Origin: Alloyangia pacifica
GTDB taxonomy: Bacteria; Pseudomonadota; Alphaproteobacteria; Rhodobacterales; Rhodobacteraceae
Direction: 5' to 3'
DNA: 64,000 nucleotides
Assembly: GCF_003111685.1 (NCBI RefSeq)
Contig: NZ_CP022189.1
Coordinates: 2,629,386-2,693,385 of the forward strand
Of this stretch, positions 29,529-37,960 are shown in pieces. Both the position numbers and the translations under genes were made by a program. Below the pieces are notes generated by a model. That model searched no databases. It was given only the letters and a program-made list of their open reading frames with translations, and was not told where the DNA came from. Positions within the stretch are counted from its first letter, which is position 1. Each line of letters starts with the position of its first letter.

Positions 29529-30445
29529 GATTTCGCTCCGAATAGTCCGGTCGGCTTCCAGACGAGCACGGCCGCCATCAGCACATAGATCGCCATCGAC
29601 GCCAGCGCCGCGCCGGTCTGGGTGGCGGCGGCAGGGTCCATGAAGAGGCTGAAGAGTTGCGGCAGGAAGATGCCGCCGAGCGTGTCGGTGAGGCCCACGA
29701 GCAGCGCGCCGACCAGCGCCCCCTCGATCGAGCCGATGCCGCCGATGACGATCACCACGAAGGCAAGGATCAGCACCGGCTCGCCCATGCCCACCTGCAC
29801 CGACTGGATGGCCCCAACGAGCGCGCCGGCCAGCCCTGCCAGCGCCGCGCCGAGTGCGAAGACCAGCGTGTAGAGCCGGGCGATGTCGACGCCGAGCGCG
29901 GCAATCATCTCGCGGTCGTTCTCGCCAGCGCGGATGCGGATGCCGAGCCGCGTGCGGGCGATCAGCCAGAACAGCAGCGCAGCCACGACAAGGCCCATGC
30001 CGATGATGAAGAGCCGGTAGAGCGGATACTGGATGCCCCCCGGCAGGGTGACCGGCCCCGAGAGCGCCTCGGGGATGTCGAGATAGAGGGGAAAGGAGCC
30101 GAAGATCCAGCGCGTGCCTTCCGAGAAGATCAGGATCAGCGCGAAAGTGGCCAGCACCTGGTCGAGGTGATCGCGGTCGTAGAGCCTGCGGATCACCAGC
30201 CGCTCGACAAGCGCGCCCGCGGCAGCGGCAGCGGCCAGCGCCGCGACCAGTGCCAGCAGGAAGGAGCCGGTTGCGGCGGCAGTGGCGGCCGCAGCAAAGG
30301 CGCCGACCATGTAGAGCGAGCCGTGGGCGAGGTTGATCAGCCCCATGACGCCGAAGATCAGCGTCAGCCCGGCGGCCATGAGGAACAGCATCACGCCCGA
30401 TTGCAGGCCGTTGAGGACCTGCTCGGCGATGAGGATGGGGGTCAT
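29525..30445 (-). CDS. livH: Branched-chain amino acid ABC transporter, permease LivH
   Basis: Inner membrane permease of 306 residues. The conserved start GLQSGVMLFLMAAGLTLIFG and LINLAHGSLYMVGAF are present, as is the loop RAGENDREMIAALGVD. It follows livK after 112 bp that contain a 10-bp hairpin, and overlaps livM by 4 bp. Confidence 0.94.
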   Translation of the reverse strand: MTPILIAEQVLNGLQSGVMLFLMAAGLTLIFGVMGLINLAHGSLYMVGAFAAAATAAATGSFLLALVAALAAAAAAGALVERLVIRRLYDRDHLDQVLATFALILIFSEGTRWIFGSFPLYLDIPEALSGPVTLPGGIQYPLYRLFIIGMGLVVAALLFWLIARTRLGIRIRAGENDREMIAALGVDIARLYTLVFALGAALAGLAGALVGAIQSVQVGMGEPVLILAFVVIVIGGIGSIEGALVGALLVGLTDTLGGIFLPQLFSLFMDPAAATQTGAALASMAIYVLMAAVLVWKPTGLFGAKS

Positions 30446-30514
30446 TCTGTGGTCCGTCTCAATTCAGCAGCGGGGCATCGCCCGCGTTGCCCGACCCTCG
30501 GGCCGGGATGGAAC

Positions 30515-30546
30515 GCGGCCCTCCAAGCATCTGCTCGGAGGGCCGC
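30515..30546 (-). promoter_or_regulatory. Intercistronic hairpin between livK and livH
   Basis: A perfect 10-bp inverted repeat (GCGGCCCTCC / GGAGGGCCGC) with a 12-base loop, 11 bp after the livK stop. No T tract follows. It likely sets a higher level of the binding protein than of the membrane part, by RNA stability or partial termination. Confidence 0.6.
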
Positions 30547-30557
30547 ACCCGTCTGAA

Positions 30558-31688
30558 TTACATCTTGCACTCGTCCTCGTAGGCGTGGCCACGATCCTCG
30601 ATCGCCGTGCCGACGATCTTGTTGGTGAGGATGTCGCCTTCCTTGATCACCTCGCGGACGTAGATGTCCTGGATCGGGTGATGGCTGGCCGAAAACTCGA
30701 AGTCACCGCGGACCGAGGCGAAATCGGCCTCTTCCAGCGCAGCGCGGAAGGCGTCCTTGTCACCGATGTCGGCCTTGTCCATCGCCGAGAGCAGCAGCAG
30801 CGCGGTGTCGTAGCCCTGCGCCGAGTAGAGCGAGGGCAGGCGGTCGTACTTGGCGAGATAGGCCTCGACGAAATGGGCGTTGGACTCGTTCTCGAGGTCC
30901 TTGTTCCACTGCGAGGTGTTCTTCACGCCGAGCGCCGCATCGCCCACCGCCTGCAGGATGTTCTGGTCGAAGGAGAAGGCCGGACCCACCAGCGGGAGGT
31001 CGACGCCGCTGTCGGCATATTGCTTGAGGAAGGAGATCCCCATGCCGCCGGGCAGGAAGAAGAAGACGCTGTCGGCGCCCGAAGCGCGGATTTGCGCGAT
31101 TTCGGCGGCGTAATCGGTCTGGCCGAGCTTGGTGTAGATCTCGCCGGCCAGTTCGCCCTCGAAGAAGCGCTTGAAGCCATTGAGCGAGTCCTTCCCGGCC
31201 GGATAGTTCGGCGCAAGGATGAAGGTGTTCTTGAAGTCGGCGCTGGTGGCATAGGCGCCCGCCGCCTCATGCAGGTTGTCATTCTGGTAGGAGACCGAGA
31301 AATAGTTGGGGTTGCAGCCCTTGCCGGCCAGCTGCGCCGGGGCGGCGTTGGTCGACAGGTAGAACAGCCCCTGCGCGGTCGCAGAGGGGACCACCGCCAT
31401 GGCGAGGTTCGACCAGACGATGCCGGTCAGCAGGTCGACCTTGTCGGATTGGATCATCCGGTCGGCGATCTGCACGGCGACGTCGGGCTTCTGCTGGTCG
31501 TCCTCGACCACCACCTCGAGATCGTCGCGGCCTGCCTCTTCGACGGCCAGCATGAAGCCGTCGCGGGTGTCGATGCCGAGCCCGGCGCCGCCGCCCGAGA
31601 GCGTGGTGATGAGTCCGACCTTGACCTCGGCCGTGGCTGCGGAGGCGCAGGCGATGAGCGCCGCGGAGGCGAGAAGTTGTTTGAGCAT
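30558..31688 (-). CDS. livK: ABC transporter substrate-binding protein (LivK/urea-amide type)
   Basis: Periplasmic type I binding protein (Peripla_BP_6), 376 residues. The signal peptide is about 1-20 (ASAATA). The mature start EVKVGLITTLSG and the later NYPAGKDSLNGFKR and SAQGYDTALLLL segments fit the family. A GGGAG Shine-Dalgarno lies 6 bases before the ATG. It heads the livKHMGF operon. The ligand may be an amino acid or another small amide; sequence alone does not decide. Confidence 0.9.
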   Translation of the reverse strand: MLKQLLASAALIACASAATAEVKVGLITTLSGGGAGLGIDTRDGFMLAVEEAGRDDLEVVVEDDQQKPDVAVQIADRMIQSDKVDLLTGIVWSNLAMAVVPSATAQGLFYLSTNAAPAQLAGKGCNPNYFSVSYQNDNLHEAAGAYATSADFKNTFILAPNYPAGKDSLNGFKRFFEGELAGEIYTKLGQTDYAAEIAQIRASGADSVFFFLPGGMGISFLKQYADSGVDLPLVGPAFSFDQNILQAVGDAALGVKNTSQWNKDLENESNAHFVEAYLAKYDRLPSLYSAQGYDTALLLLSAMDKADIGDKDAFRAALEEADFASVRGDFEFSASHHPIQDIYVREVIKEGDILTNKIVGTAIEDRGHAYEDECKM

Positions 31689-31711
31689 GAATAACTCCCT
31701 GGTTTTCTTCG

Positions 31712-31744
31712 GGACCGCCTCTTGCGTGCGGTCCGCCGTTTTTT
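31712..31744. promoter_or_regulatory. Leader hairpin in the livK-modE divergent region
   Basis: GGACCGC (31712-31718) pairs with GCGGTCC (31728-31734); a T6 run follows on the plus strand (31739-31744). It lies in the 190-bp gap between the divergent livK and modE genes. It would fall in the livK 5' leader, or stop plus-strand read-through. The gap must also hold both promoters; I see no Mo-box in it. Confidence 0.4.
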
Positions 31745-31879
31745 GTGAGCATCAGTCTTCGCCAGACGCACGTCAAATACAATGCAAGAAAAGCCGCTCT
31801 GCGGTCTCGCATGATCTTTTCTCGCTGTCGCGAGGTCATCTGCTTGCCAGCAAACCGACGATGCGGGAAGACTTTAAAC

Positions 31880-32284
31880 ATGAAAGAGTCCAGACCCGAG
31901 ATGCAGAGCCCGCCGAGGCTGCGTCTGCGCATTCTCTTCGGCACCGACGCGATGCTCGGCCCCGGCAAGGCCGACCTGCTGGAGCAGATCCGCGAGACCG
32001 GCTCCATCGCCGCGGCGGGCCGCGCCATGGCGATGAGCTACAAGCGCGCCTGGAGCCTCGTCGAAGAGATGAACCACGCCTTCCGCGCACCACTGGTCGA
32101 CAGCAGCCGTGGCGGCGCCAGGGGCGGCGGCGCGCATCTCACCGAGACAGGCGAGGAAGTTCTGGCCAACTATCGCGCCCTCGAGGAGACCATCGCCGAG
32201 GCCGGGGCAGACCGGATCGAGACCCTGCGCGGCCTGCTGCGCGACGCGCCCGTGTCGCCCCCCGATATTCCCGAGGAGAAATAA
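31880..32284 (+). CDS. modE: ModE-type molybdate-responsive regulator, single domain
   Basis: 134 residues, only the LysR-like winged HTH part of ModE (ILFGTDAMLGPGKADLL, then SIAAAGRAMAMSYKRAW at about 45-62). The TOBE/Mop molybdate-binding domains of E. coli ModE are absent, so it either senses molybdate otherwise or depends on another Mop protein. I start at ATG 31880, with GGGAAG upstream; an ATG seven codons later is possible. It precedes modABC, and a Mo-box lies between. Confidence 0.86.
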   Translation: MKESRPEMQSPPRLRLRILFGTDAMLGPGKADLLEQIRETGSIAAAGRAMAMSYKRAWSLVEEMNHAFRAPLVDSSRGGARGGGAHLTETGEEVLANYRALEETIAEAGADRIETLRGLLRDAPVSPPDIPEEK

Positions 32285-32310
32285 CGCTTGCCCGGGTGGA
32301 GCCTGATTGC

Positions 32311-32332
32311 GATATGTTTCGAAGAACATATC
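32311..32332 (+). promoter_or_regulatory. Mo-box (ModE operator) upstream of modA
   Basis: GATATGTT-N6-AACATATC, a perfect inverted repeat of 8-base half sites with a 6-base spacer, the geometry of ModE operators. It lies between the modE stop (32284) and the modA start (32354), so it should repress modABC when molybdate is ample. Confidence 0.8.
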
Positions 32333-32353
32333 ACTTTCCAAGGCTTTTCTCCC

Positions 32354-33142
32354 ATGCCGTTTCCCCGCCTCCTCCGCCCGGCGCTGGCCGCTGCCCTGCT
32401 GGCCGCCTTGCCCCTGGCAGCAAAGGCCGAGGAGGTGGTCGTCTTTGCCGCCGCCAGCCTGAAAACCGCCATGGACGAGATCGCCCCCGCCTTCGAGGCG
32501 AAAACGGGCCACGAGGTCACCGTCTCGCTCGCCGGCTCCTCGGCGCTGGCGCGGCAGATCCAACAAGGCGCGCCCGCCGGGATCTTCATCTCGGCCAATG
32601 AGGAATGGATGGACACTCTGGATGCGGATGGGCTGCTCGAGCCCGGCAGCCGAAGTGACCTGCTGCGCAATTCCATCGTGCTGATCGCCCATGGCGCCGA
32701 TGCCGCCCCTGTCGCGATCAGCCCCGCGCTCGATCTGCCCGGGCTGCTGGGCGACGGGCGCCTTGCCATGGCGCTGGTCGACGCGGTGCCCGCCGGAATC
32801 TATGGCAAGGCGGCGCTCCAGAGCCTCGGCCTCTGGGACACGGCCCTGCCGCGGGTGGCGCAGGCGGACAATGTACGCGCCGCGCTGGCGTTGGTCTCGA
32901 CCGGCGAGGCGCCGCTCGGCATCGTCTACGCCACCGATGCCGCCGCCGACAAAAACGTCTCGGTGATCGGCACCTTCCCCGAAGACAGCCATCCGCCCAT
33001 CGTCTACCCCGTGGCTGAACTGGCCGGGCGGAACGGCGCCGCCGAGACCGCCTTCCTGGCCTACCTGCACGGCCCCGAGGCCCGCGCCGCCTTCGAGGCG
33101 CAGGGCTTCGAGGTCGTCTCCCAGCCCGGCACCGGCGGCTGA
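32354..33142 (+). CDS. modA: Molybdate ABC transporter, periplasmic binding protein
   Basis: Binds molybdate or tungstate in the periplasm. It is 262 residues with a signal peptide at 1-24 (LAAKA). The family features VVFAAASLKTAMDEI, the SLAGSSALARQI loop and the PAGIYGKAAL block around the oxyanion site are present. It is preceded by a Mo-box and followed by modB after 3 bp. Confidence 0.95.
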   Translation: MPFPRLLRPALAAALLAALPLAAKAEEVVVFAAASLKTAMDEIAPAFEAKTGHEVTVSLAGSSALARQIQQGAPAGIFISANEEWMDTLDADGLLEPGSRSDLLRNSIVLIAHGADAAPVAISPALDLPGLLGDGRLAMALVDAVPAGIYGKAALQSLGLWDTALPRVAQADNVRAALALVSTGEAPLGIVYATDAAADKNVSVIGTFPEDSHPPIVYPVAELAGRNGAAETAFLAYLHGPEARAAFEAQGFEVVSQPGTGG

Positions 33143-33145
33143 GGC

Positions 33146-33838
33146 ATGGACTGGCTCGGCCCCGAGGAATGGCAGGCGGTGCGGCTCTCGCTGCGGGTCT
33201 CCTTCTGGGCCACGCTTTTCGCCCTGCCCCCGGCGCTGCTGGCGGCCTATGCGCTGGCGCGCTGGCGCTTTCCAGGCAAGCAGTTGCTCAACGGGCTGGT
33301 GCACCTGCCGCTGATCCTGCCGCCGGTGGTCACCGGCTACCTGCTGCTGCTGACCTTCGGCACCCGCGGCCCCGTCGGCTCGGTGTTGCAGCAGATCGGC
33401 CTTGTCTTCGCCTTCCGCTGGACCGGGGCGGCGCTGGCTGCGGGGATCATGGCCTTCCCCTTGCTTGTCCGCGCCATGCGCCTGTCGCTCGAATCCGTCG
33501 ATCCAAAACTTGAACAGGCCGCCGCCACGCTCGGCGCGTCGCGGCTCTGGGTCTTTGTCACGGTGACCTTGCCGCTCATTCTGCCCGGCATCATCGCCGG
33601 GGCGGTGCTCGGCTTTGCCAAGGCGATGGGCGAATTCGGCGCCACGATCACCTTCGTGTCGAACATCCCGGGCCAGACCCAGACCCTGCCCTCGGCGATC
33701 TACGCCTTCCTGCAGGTGCCCGGCGGAGAAAGCGCCGCGCTGCGGCTGGTGGCGGTGTCTGTCGCGGTCGCCATGTCGGCGCTGCTGCTCTCGGAATGGC
33801 TGGCGCGGCGGGCGCAGCGGCGGGTGTCGGGCACATGA
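33146..33838 (+). CDS. modB: Molybdate ABC transporter, permease
   Basis: Membrane permease of 230 residues with about five to six transmembrane segments. The coupling loop EQAAATLGASRLWVFVTVTLPLI, and GAVLGFAKAMGEFGATITFVSNIPGQTQTLP, are typical of ModB. The modC start overlaps its stop by 4 bp. Confidence 0.95.
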   Translation: MDWLGPEEWQAVRLSLRVSFWATLFALPPALLAAYALARWRFPGKQLLNGLVHLPLILPPVVTGYLLLLTFGTRGPVGSVLQQIGLVFAFRWTGAALAAGIMAFPLLVRAMRLSLESVDPKLEQAAATLGASRLWVFVTVTLPLILPGIIAGAVLGFAKAMGEFGATITFVSNIPGQTQTLPSAIYAFLQVPGGESAALRLVAVSVAVAMSALLLSEWLARRAQRRVSGT

Positions 33839-34938
33839 CGCTTTCGGTCGACCTGCGCCATCGGTTCGCTGGCTTCGCGCTCGACGCGCGCTTCGAGGCT
33901 CCCAAGGGGATCACGGTGCTTTTCGGGCGATCGGGCTCGGGCAAGACCACCATCGTCAACGCCGTGGCCGGGCTGCTGCGCCCCGATGCAGGACGGATCG
34001 CGGCGGATGATCTGGTGCTTTTCGACACGGCCCGGGGCCTCTGGTTGCCGCCGCACCGGCGCCGCATCGGCTATATCTTCCAAGAGGGGCGACTCTTTCC
34101 GCACCTGTCGGTGCGCCAGAACCTGCACTACGGAGCGTGGTTCTCGCCGAACCGCGCGACGCCTGAGGACTTTGACCGGGTGGTCGCGATGCTGGGCATC
34201 GGCGCGCTGCTCGCGCGCCGCCCCGGCGCGCTTTCGGGAGGAGAAAAACAGCGCGTCGCCATCGGCCGCGCGCTGCTCTCCTCGCCCCAAATGATTCTTG
34301 CCGACGAACCCCTGGCGGCGCTCGACGAAGCCCGCAAATCCGAGATCCTCCCATACTTCGAGCGGCTGCGTGACGAGGCGAAGATCCCCATCCTCTTCGT
34401 CAGCCACTCCGCCGCCGAGGTCGCGCGGCTCGCCACGACCGTGGTCGTTCTGGAGGGCGGATGTGTCACCCGTCAGGGTCCGGCGGTCGAGGTTCTGGCC
34501 GATCCCGCTGTCACCCCGCTCGGCGCGCGGGCGGCAGGCGCGGTGCTGAGCGCGCGCGTGGCGCGGCACCATGACGACGGGCTGACCGAGCTCGACGCGG
34601 GCGGCGCCGCGCTCTTTATCCCGCGGCTCGCGGCGGCGCCGGGCACCCCTGTACGGGTGCGCATCGCCGCGCATGAGGTGATCCTCTCGCGGCAGCGTCC
34701 CGAGGGGCTCTCGGCACTGAACATCATCAGCGGCAAGGTGCAGGAAATCCGCGCCGGTGATGGTCCGGGGATGCTGGTCTCGCTGGACACCGCGGCGGGC
34801 AGGGTGCTGGCGCGCATCACCCGCCGGTCAGCCCAAGCGCTGGAGCTCGCCCCGGGCACCCCGTGCCACGCAGTGATGAAGACTGTTGCCGTCGCGCCCG
34901 AGGATATCGGCGGGCAAGGCCGGGACGCGAGGAAGTGA
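33835..34938 (+). CDS. modC: Molybdate ABC transporter, ATPase
   Basis: ATPase of 367 residues that drives molybdate import. Walker A GRSGSGKT is at 31-38, the signature LSGGEKQRVAIGRALL near 136-151, and Walker B MILADEPLAALDE. A Mop-like oxyanion domain occupies the C-terminus (about 295-360, starting ALNIISGKVQEIRAG). The start is the ATG that overlaps the modB stop. Confidence 0.95.
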   Translation: MTLSVDLRHRFAGFALDARFEAPKGITVLFGRSGSGKTTIVNAVAGLLRPDAGRIAADDLVLFDTARGLWLPPHRRRIGYIFQEGRLFPHLSVRQNLHYGAWFSPNRATPEDFDRVVAMLGIGALLARRPGALSGGEKQRVAIGRALLSSPQMILADEPLAALDEARKSEILPYFERLRDEAKIPILFVSHSAAEVARLATTVVVLEGGCVTRQGPAVEVLADPAVTPLGARAAGAVLSARVARHHDDGLTELDAGGAALFIPRLAAAPGTPVRVRIAAHEVILSRQRPEGLSALNIISGKVQEIRAGDGPGMLVSLDTAAGRVLARITRRSAQALELAPGTPCHAVMKTVAVAPEDIGGQGRDARK

Positions 34939-34980
34939 TTGCGGGAAAGCCGGGCGCCCCCTACGCTCCCCCTACGTAAA

Positions 34981-34996
34981 GTACGGGTATCGTACC
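34981..34996 (+). promoter_or_regulatory. Palindrome directly before the gntR start
   Basis: GTACG-N5-CGTAC at 34981-34995, containing a second palindrome GGTA-TCG-TACC at 34986-34996. It ends at the base before the ATG at 34997, where a ribosome binding site would be expected. It is a candidate autoregulatory operator of the FCD-type regulator that follows. Confidence 0.5.
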
Positions 34997-35686
34997 ATGG
35001 TTCTGCGCGTTGCACCCTTGGCGGACAGAGAATCTGATCTTCCGCCGGTCCGAAAGCTCTTCGTCACCCTGCGCGACGGCATTTCGCGCAACCGGATGCC
35101 ACCCGGCACGGTGATGGCGCTCTCCGACATCGCCGAAGAGCGGGGCATCTCCTTCGAAACCGTTTACGCGGCCCTGCTTTTGCTCATTGAAGAAGGCCTT
35201 GTAGAGCGTTGCGCGGAAGGTCGGGCGCGGGTGCTTCCGATCTCGGAGACGTGCCTGCGCAACACGGTCTTTCTCCGCGAGCAGGCCGAGGCCGAGATTG
35301 TCCGGCGCGTCACCCACAGCGCCGACACCGATTTCCTGAACGATCTGCGCGAGCAAATCCTGCGCCAGAAGCTTGTCGGCATGCGTGGCCCGGGCAATCT
35401 GCTGCGGCTCGACGACCGGTTCCACCGTACGCTGGCCGAACGCGCGGGGCTGGGATCTCTCTGGCCCTGGCTCGAGGCATGGAAACTCTGCAGCGACCGC
35501 CCGCGCTTCACCGTCGAGGGCAGCCTCTCGGCGCCTGACATGATTTGCCAGCACAGCGGCATCGTCGACCGGATCATCATGCGCGACGCCGAAGGCGCGG
35601 CCGCGGCGACCCGCTATCATGTGACCGGCGTGCTGCGGCAGCTTCCGGACTACCGCCGGTCCCACCCCGAGCTGTTCCGCGACTGA
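34997..35686 (+). CDS. GntR family regulator, FCD subfamily
   Basis: 229 residues. The winged HTH is at about 15-80 (LSDIAEERGISFETVYAALLLLIEEGLVER). An all-helical FCD effector domain follows at about 90-220, with DDRFHRTLAERAG and the paired His residues in QHSGIVDRI and RYHVTGVL that usually bind a metal for carboxylate effectors. The start is ATG 34997, placed so that the GTACG palindrome directly precedes it. It follows modC on the same strand after 58 bp, but nothing links it to molybdenum. Its target may be the convergent EamA gene or a distant operon. Confidence 0.82.
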   Translation: MVLRVAPLADRESDLPPVRKLFVTLRDGISRNRMPPGTVMALSDIAEERGISFETVYAALLLLIEEGLVERCAEGRARVLPISETCLRNTVFLREQAEAEIVRRVTHSADTDFLNDLREQILRQKLVGMRGPGNLLRLDDRFHRTLAERAGLGSLWPWLEAWKLCSDRPRFTVEGSLSAPDMICQHSGIVDRIIMRDAEGAAAATRYHVTGVLRQLPDYRRSHPELFRD

Positions 35687-35693
35687 GCTTGGG

Positions 35694-36608
35694 TCAGCCC
35701 TGCGGCGTCATCCCCGGACGCGCCTTGAACCGCTTCAGCCCGAGCGCGCGCTCGCGCAGGATGATGGCGATGCCCGAGGAAATGACGATCGCCGAGCCCA
35801 CGAGCATCAGCACCGTCGGCACCTCGTCGAAGACCAGGTAGCCGATGAGGATCGCGAAGAGGATCGAGGCATAGTCAAAGGGCGCCAGGAGCGCCGCCTC
35901 CGCGCCCTTGTAGGCCGAGGTCAGCAGGATTTGCGCCACGCCGCCGATCAGCCCCGAGCTGACCAGCAAGGCCAGGGTGCCGGGCCCAGGCATCACCCAG
36001 CCAAAGGGCAGGGTCAGCAGCGACAAGACCGTGGTGGTCAGCGAGAAATAGAAGACGATGGCCGAGGTCGCCTCGGTCTGCACCATGCGGCGGATATGGA
36101 TCTGCACCAGCGCCCGCAGCACCGCCGAGGTCAGCACGAAGCCGATGCCCCAGAGCACCGCCGGGCTCACCTCCGAGACGGTGAGCATCGGCAGCATGAT
36201 CACCAACACGCCCAGAAGGCCGATGAACACCGCCGAGATGCGGAACAGCCCAACCTTCTCGCCCAGCAGCAGCGCCGCGAAGATCACCGTCAGAGGTGGC
36301 GCGGCATAGTCGAGCGCGGTGACCTCGGGCAGCGGCAGAAGCCCCAGCGCGGCAAAGCTGAAGGCCATGGCCCCGCCGCCGATGATGCCGCGCAGGAAAT
36401 GCGCCATCGGACTGGCGACTTTCAGCCCAGTCTTCAACTTGCCCGTCCAGACCAGCCAGCCAAAGATCACCGGGATCGCGAAGAACGAGCGGAAGAACAC
36501 CGCCTGACCAGTCGGCACCTCGTCGGAGACGGCCTTGATCATGGCGGACATGAAGACGAAGAGCACCACGGAGGTGAGTTTCAGCGCAATGCCGCGCAAG
36601 GGGGACAT
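35694..36608 (-). CDS. EamA/DMT family transporter
   Basis: 304 residues with ten transmembrane segments and two EamA repeats (about 8-140 and 155-290). Starts at ATG 36608, where GAGG lies seven bases upstream; a longer frame adds an unlikely N-terminus. The RGIIGGGAMAFSFAALGLLPLPEVTAL and the C-terminal APFDYASILFAILIGYLVFDE segments are characteristic. These proteins usually export amino acids or small metabolites. The substrate is unknown. Confidence 0.88.
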   Translation of the reverse strand: MSPLRGIALKLTSVVLFVFMSAMIKAVSDEVPTGQAVFFRSFFAIPVIFGWLVWTGKLKTGLKVASPMAHFLRGIIGGGAMAFSFAALGLLPLPEVTALDYAAPPLTVIFAALLLGEKVGLFRISAVFIGLLGVLVIMLPMLTVSEVSPAVLWGIGFVLTSAVLRALVQIHIRRMVQTEATSAIVFYFSLTTTVLSLLTLPFGWVMPGPGTLALLVSSGLIGGVAQILLTSAYKGAEAALLAPFDYASILFAILIGYLVFDEVPTVLMLVGSAIVISSGIAIILRERALGLKRFKARPGMTPQG

Positions 36609-36674
36609 GATGACCTCGGGCGACGCGCCGAAAGAGAAAAATCTCGGGCACACTGGCGCTTGGCCGCGGCAAGG

Positions 36675-37061
36675 TCAACTGGCCGCGGGGCCCTCTGCCT
36701 CGGTGCAGTGGCGGCGGAAGGCGCGCTTGAGCATGTCGAGTTCGGCACGGAGCAGCGACATCTCGACCCGGATGTCCTCGGCCATGGCCTCGCCCGCGAT
36801 CAGGGTGAAGCTCTCCAGCAGCGCACCGCTCGCCGCCTCGGTGATCAAGAAGGTCCGCACCCCGTCGCCAACCGCCTCGAGCGGAACCTGTACCTCCAGC
36901 GCCCATTGCCCGCGCCTGCCCATCTCGGACAGGGTGACCCCGCGCAACGGTGCCGCGTCGAGCGTGACGCTGATCTCGGGCTGACTCCCGGGCGGGCCCG
37001 ACAGCAGCCCATGCCAGACGCCTTCGCGGAAGCGGGTCTTGGTCAGTCTGTAGTCGCTCAT
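36675..37061 (-). CDS. Hypothetical protein next to DUF6478 gene
   Basis: 128 residues, soluble, rich in beta-strand-like segments (WALEVQVPLEAVGDGVRTFLI) followed by a helical C-terminus (EMSLLRAELDMLKRAFRRHC). I do not recognise a family. It begins 13 bp after the DUF6478 stop, so the two are likely co-transcribed and may act together. Confidence 0.65.
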   Translation of the reverse strand: MSDYRLTKTRFREGVWHGLLSGPPGSQPEISVTLDAAPLRGVTLSEMGRRGQWALEVQVPLEAVGDGVRTFLITEAASGALLESFTLIAGEAMAEDIRVEMSLLRAELDMLKRAFRRHCTEAEGPAAS

Positions 37062-37074
37062 CTGTCTCTCCGGC

Positions 37075-37851
37075 TCAGAGCGGCGCCCGCGGGCGACGGC
37101 TGAAGGTCAGGTCCCGCAGGATCACCTCGTTCATCTCCGGCCCCTCGAAGATCAGGTCGAGCCACGCGCCGTCGACCCGTTTCTCGTTGAGCCGGGTATA
37201 GGCGAGGTCGAACTCGACGGTGATCTCCTCGGCGGTCAGCGGCAGCTCGCGGAGGATCTGCTCGGTGTTCGGCCCGTGGCGGATGTTGAGCCGGGCGAAG
37301 ATCTCGAGCGGCCTTTCCATCTCGACGATGGTCTGAATCCGGATCAGGTGGCGGCGGCTCAAGCCGGCGCGGGCCTCGGCGGGCAGGTCGACAGCCAGCG
37401 ACAGATAGGAGCCGCTGAAGCGGAAGACGTCGAGCCGCAGCCCGTAGGGGGCGGCGTCGCCTTCGCGCAGGTTGCGGATCTGGCGCAGCGTGATCTCGGA
37501 GCGCGGGCAGTCGTGAAAGAGCTTCGCCTCGGCGCCGACCTGGGCCTTTTGGGGCACAGAGGCGATGCCCGGCAGCGGCATTGGCCCGCTCCAGAGTTCG
37601 GGGCGCCACGCCCAGTCCGCATCGGCCGGATGCGGAAAGGCCTGGTTGCCGATCAGCGGCAGCGCCAGCCGCTCTTCGGCCACGTGCAGAAGGTCGTCGA
37701 GACGGGCGCGCAGGCGGCGCGCGGCGCTTCGCTGGTTGCGCAGGTCGGACAAGGCCATGCTGGGCGCCTCGGCCGCCAGCCGCGACCAGCGCCGCAGCGA
37801 TGCCGCCTGCAGCGTCTGCCGCATCCATCCGCCGCCCCATTGCCTTGCCAT
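37075..37851 (-). CDS. DUF6478 family protein
   Basis: 258 residues from ATG 37851. The N-terminal region is helical and Arg-rich (LRNQRSAARRLRARLDDLLH). The middle and C-terminus contain FRFSGSYLSLAVDLP and the motif FEGPEMNEVILRDLTFSRR. The pattern matches a Rhodobacterales-specific family of unknown role. The frame remains open further upstream, but those codons lack the family sequence. Confidence 0.66.
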   Translation of the reverse strand: MARQWGGGWMRQTLQAASLRRWSRLAAEAPSMALSDLRNQRSAARRLRARLDDLLHVAEERLALPLIGNQAFPHPADADWAWRPELWSGPMPLPGIASVPQKAQVGAEAKLFHDCPRSEITLRQIRNLREGDAAPYGLRLDVFRFSGSYLSLAVDLPAEARAGLSRRHLIRIQTIVEMERPLEIFARLNIRHGPNTEQILRELPLTAEEITVEFDLAYTRLNEKRVDGAWLDLIFEGPEMNEVILRDLTFSRRPRAPL

Positions 37852-37960
37852 GCGTCCCCGGTCCTTCGCCCATCCGCCGTCGCGTGCTGTTTCGCGCGGT
37901 GTCCGGTTCTTATGGCAAATCCCGAAGATCGAATAAACGGGCCCGCGATCGGTGGCGCGG

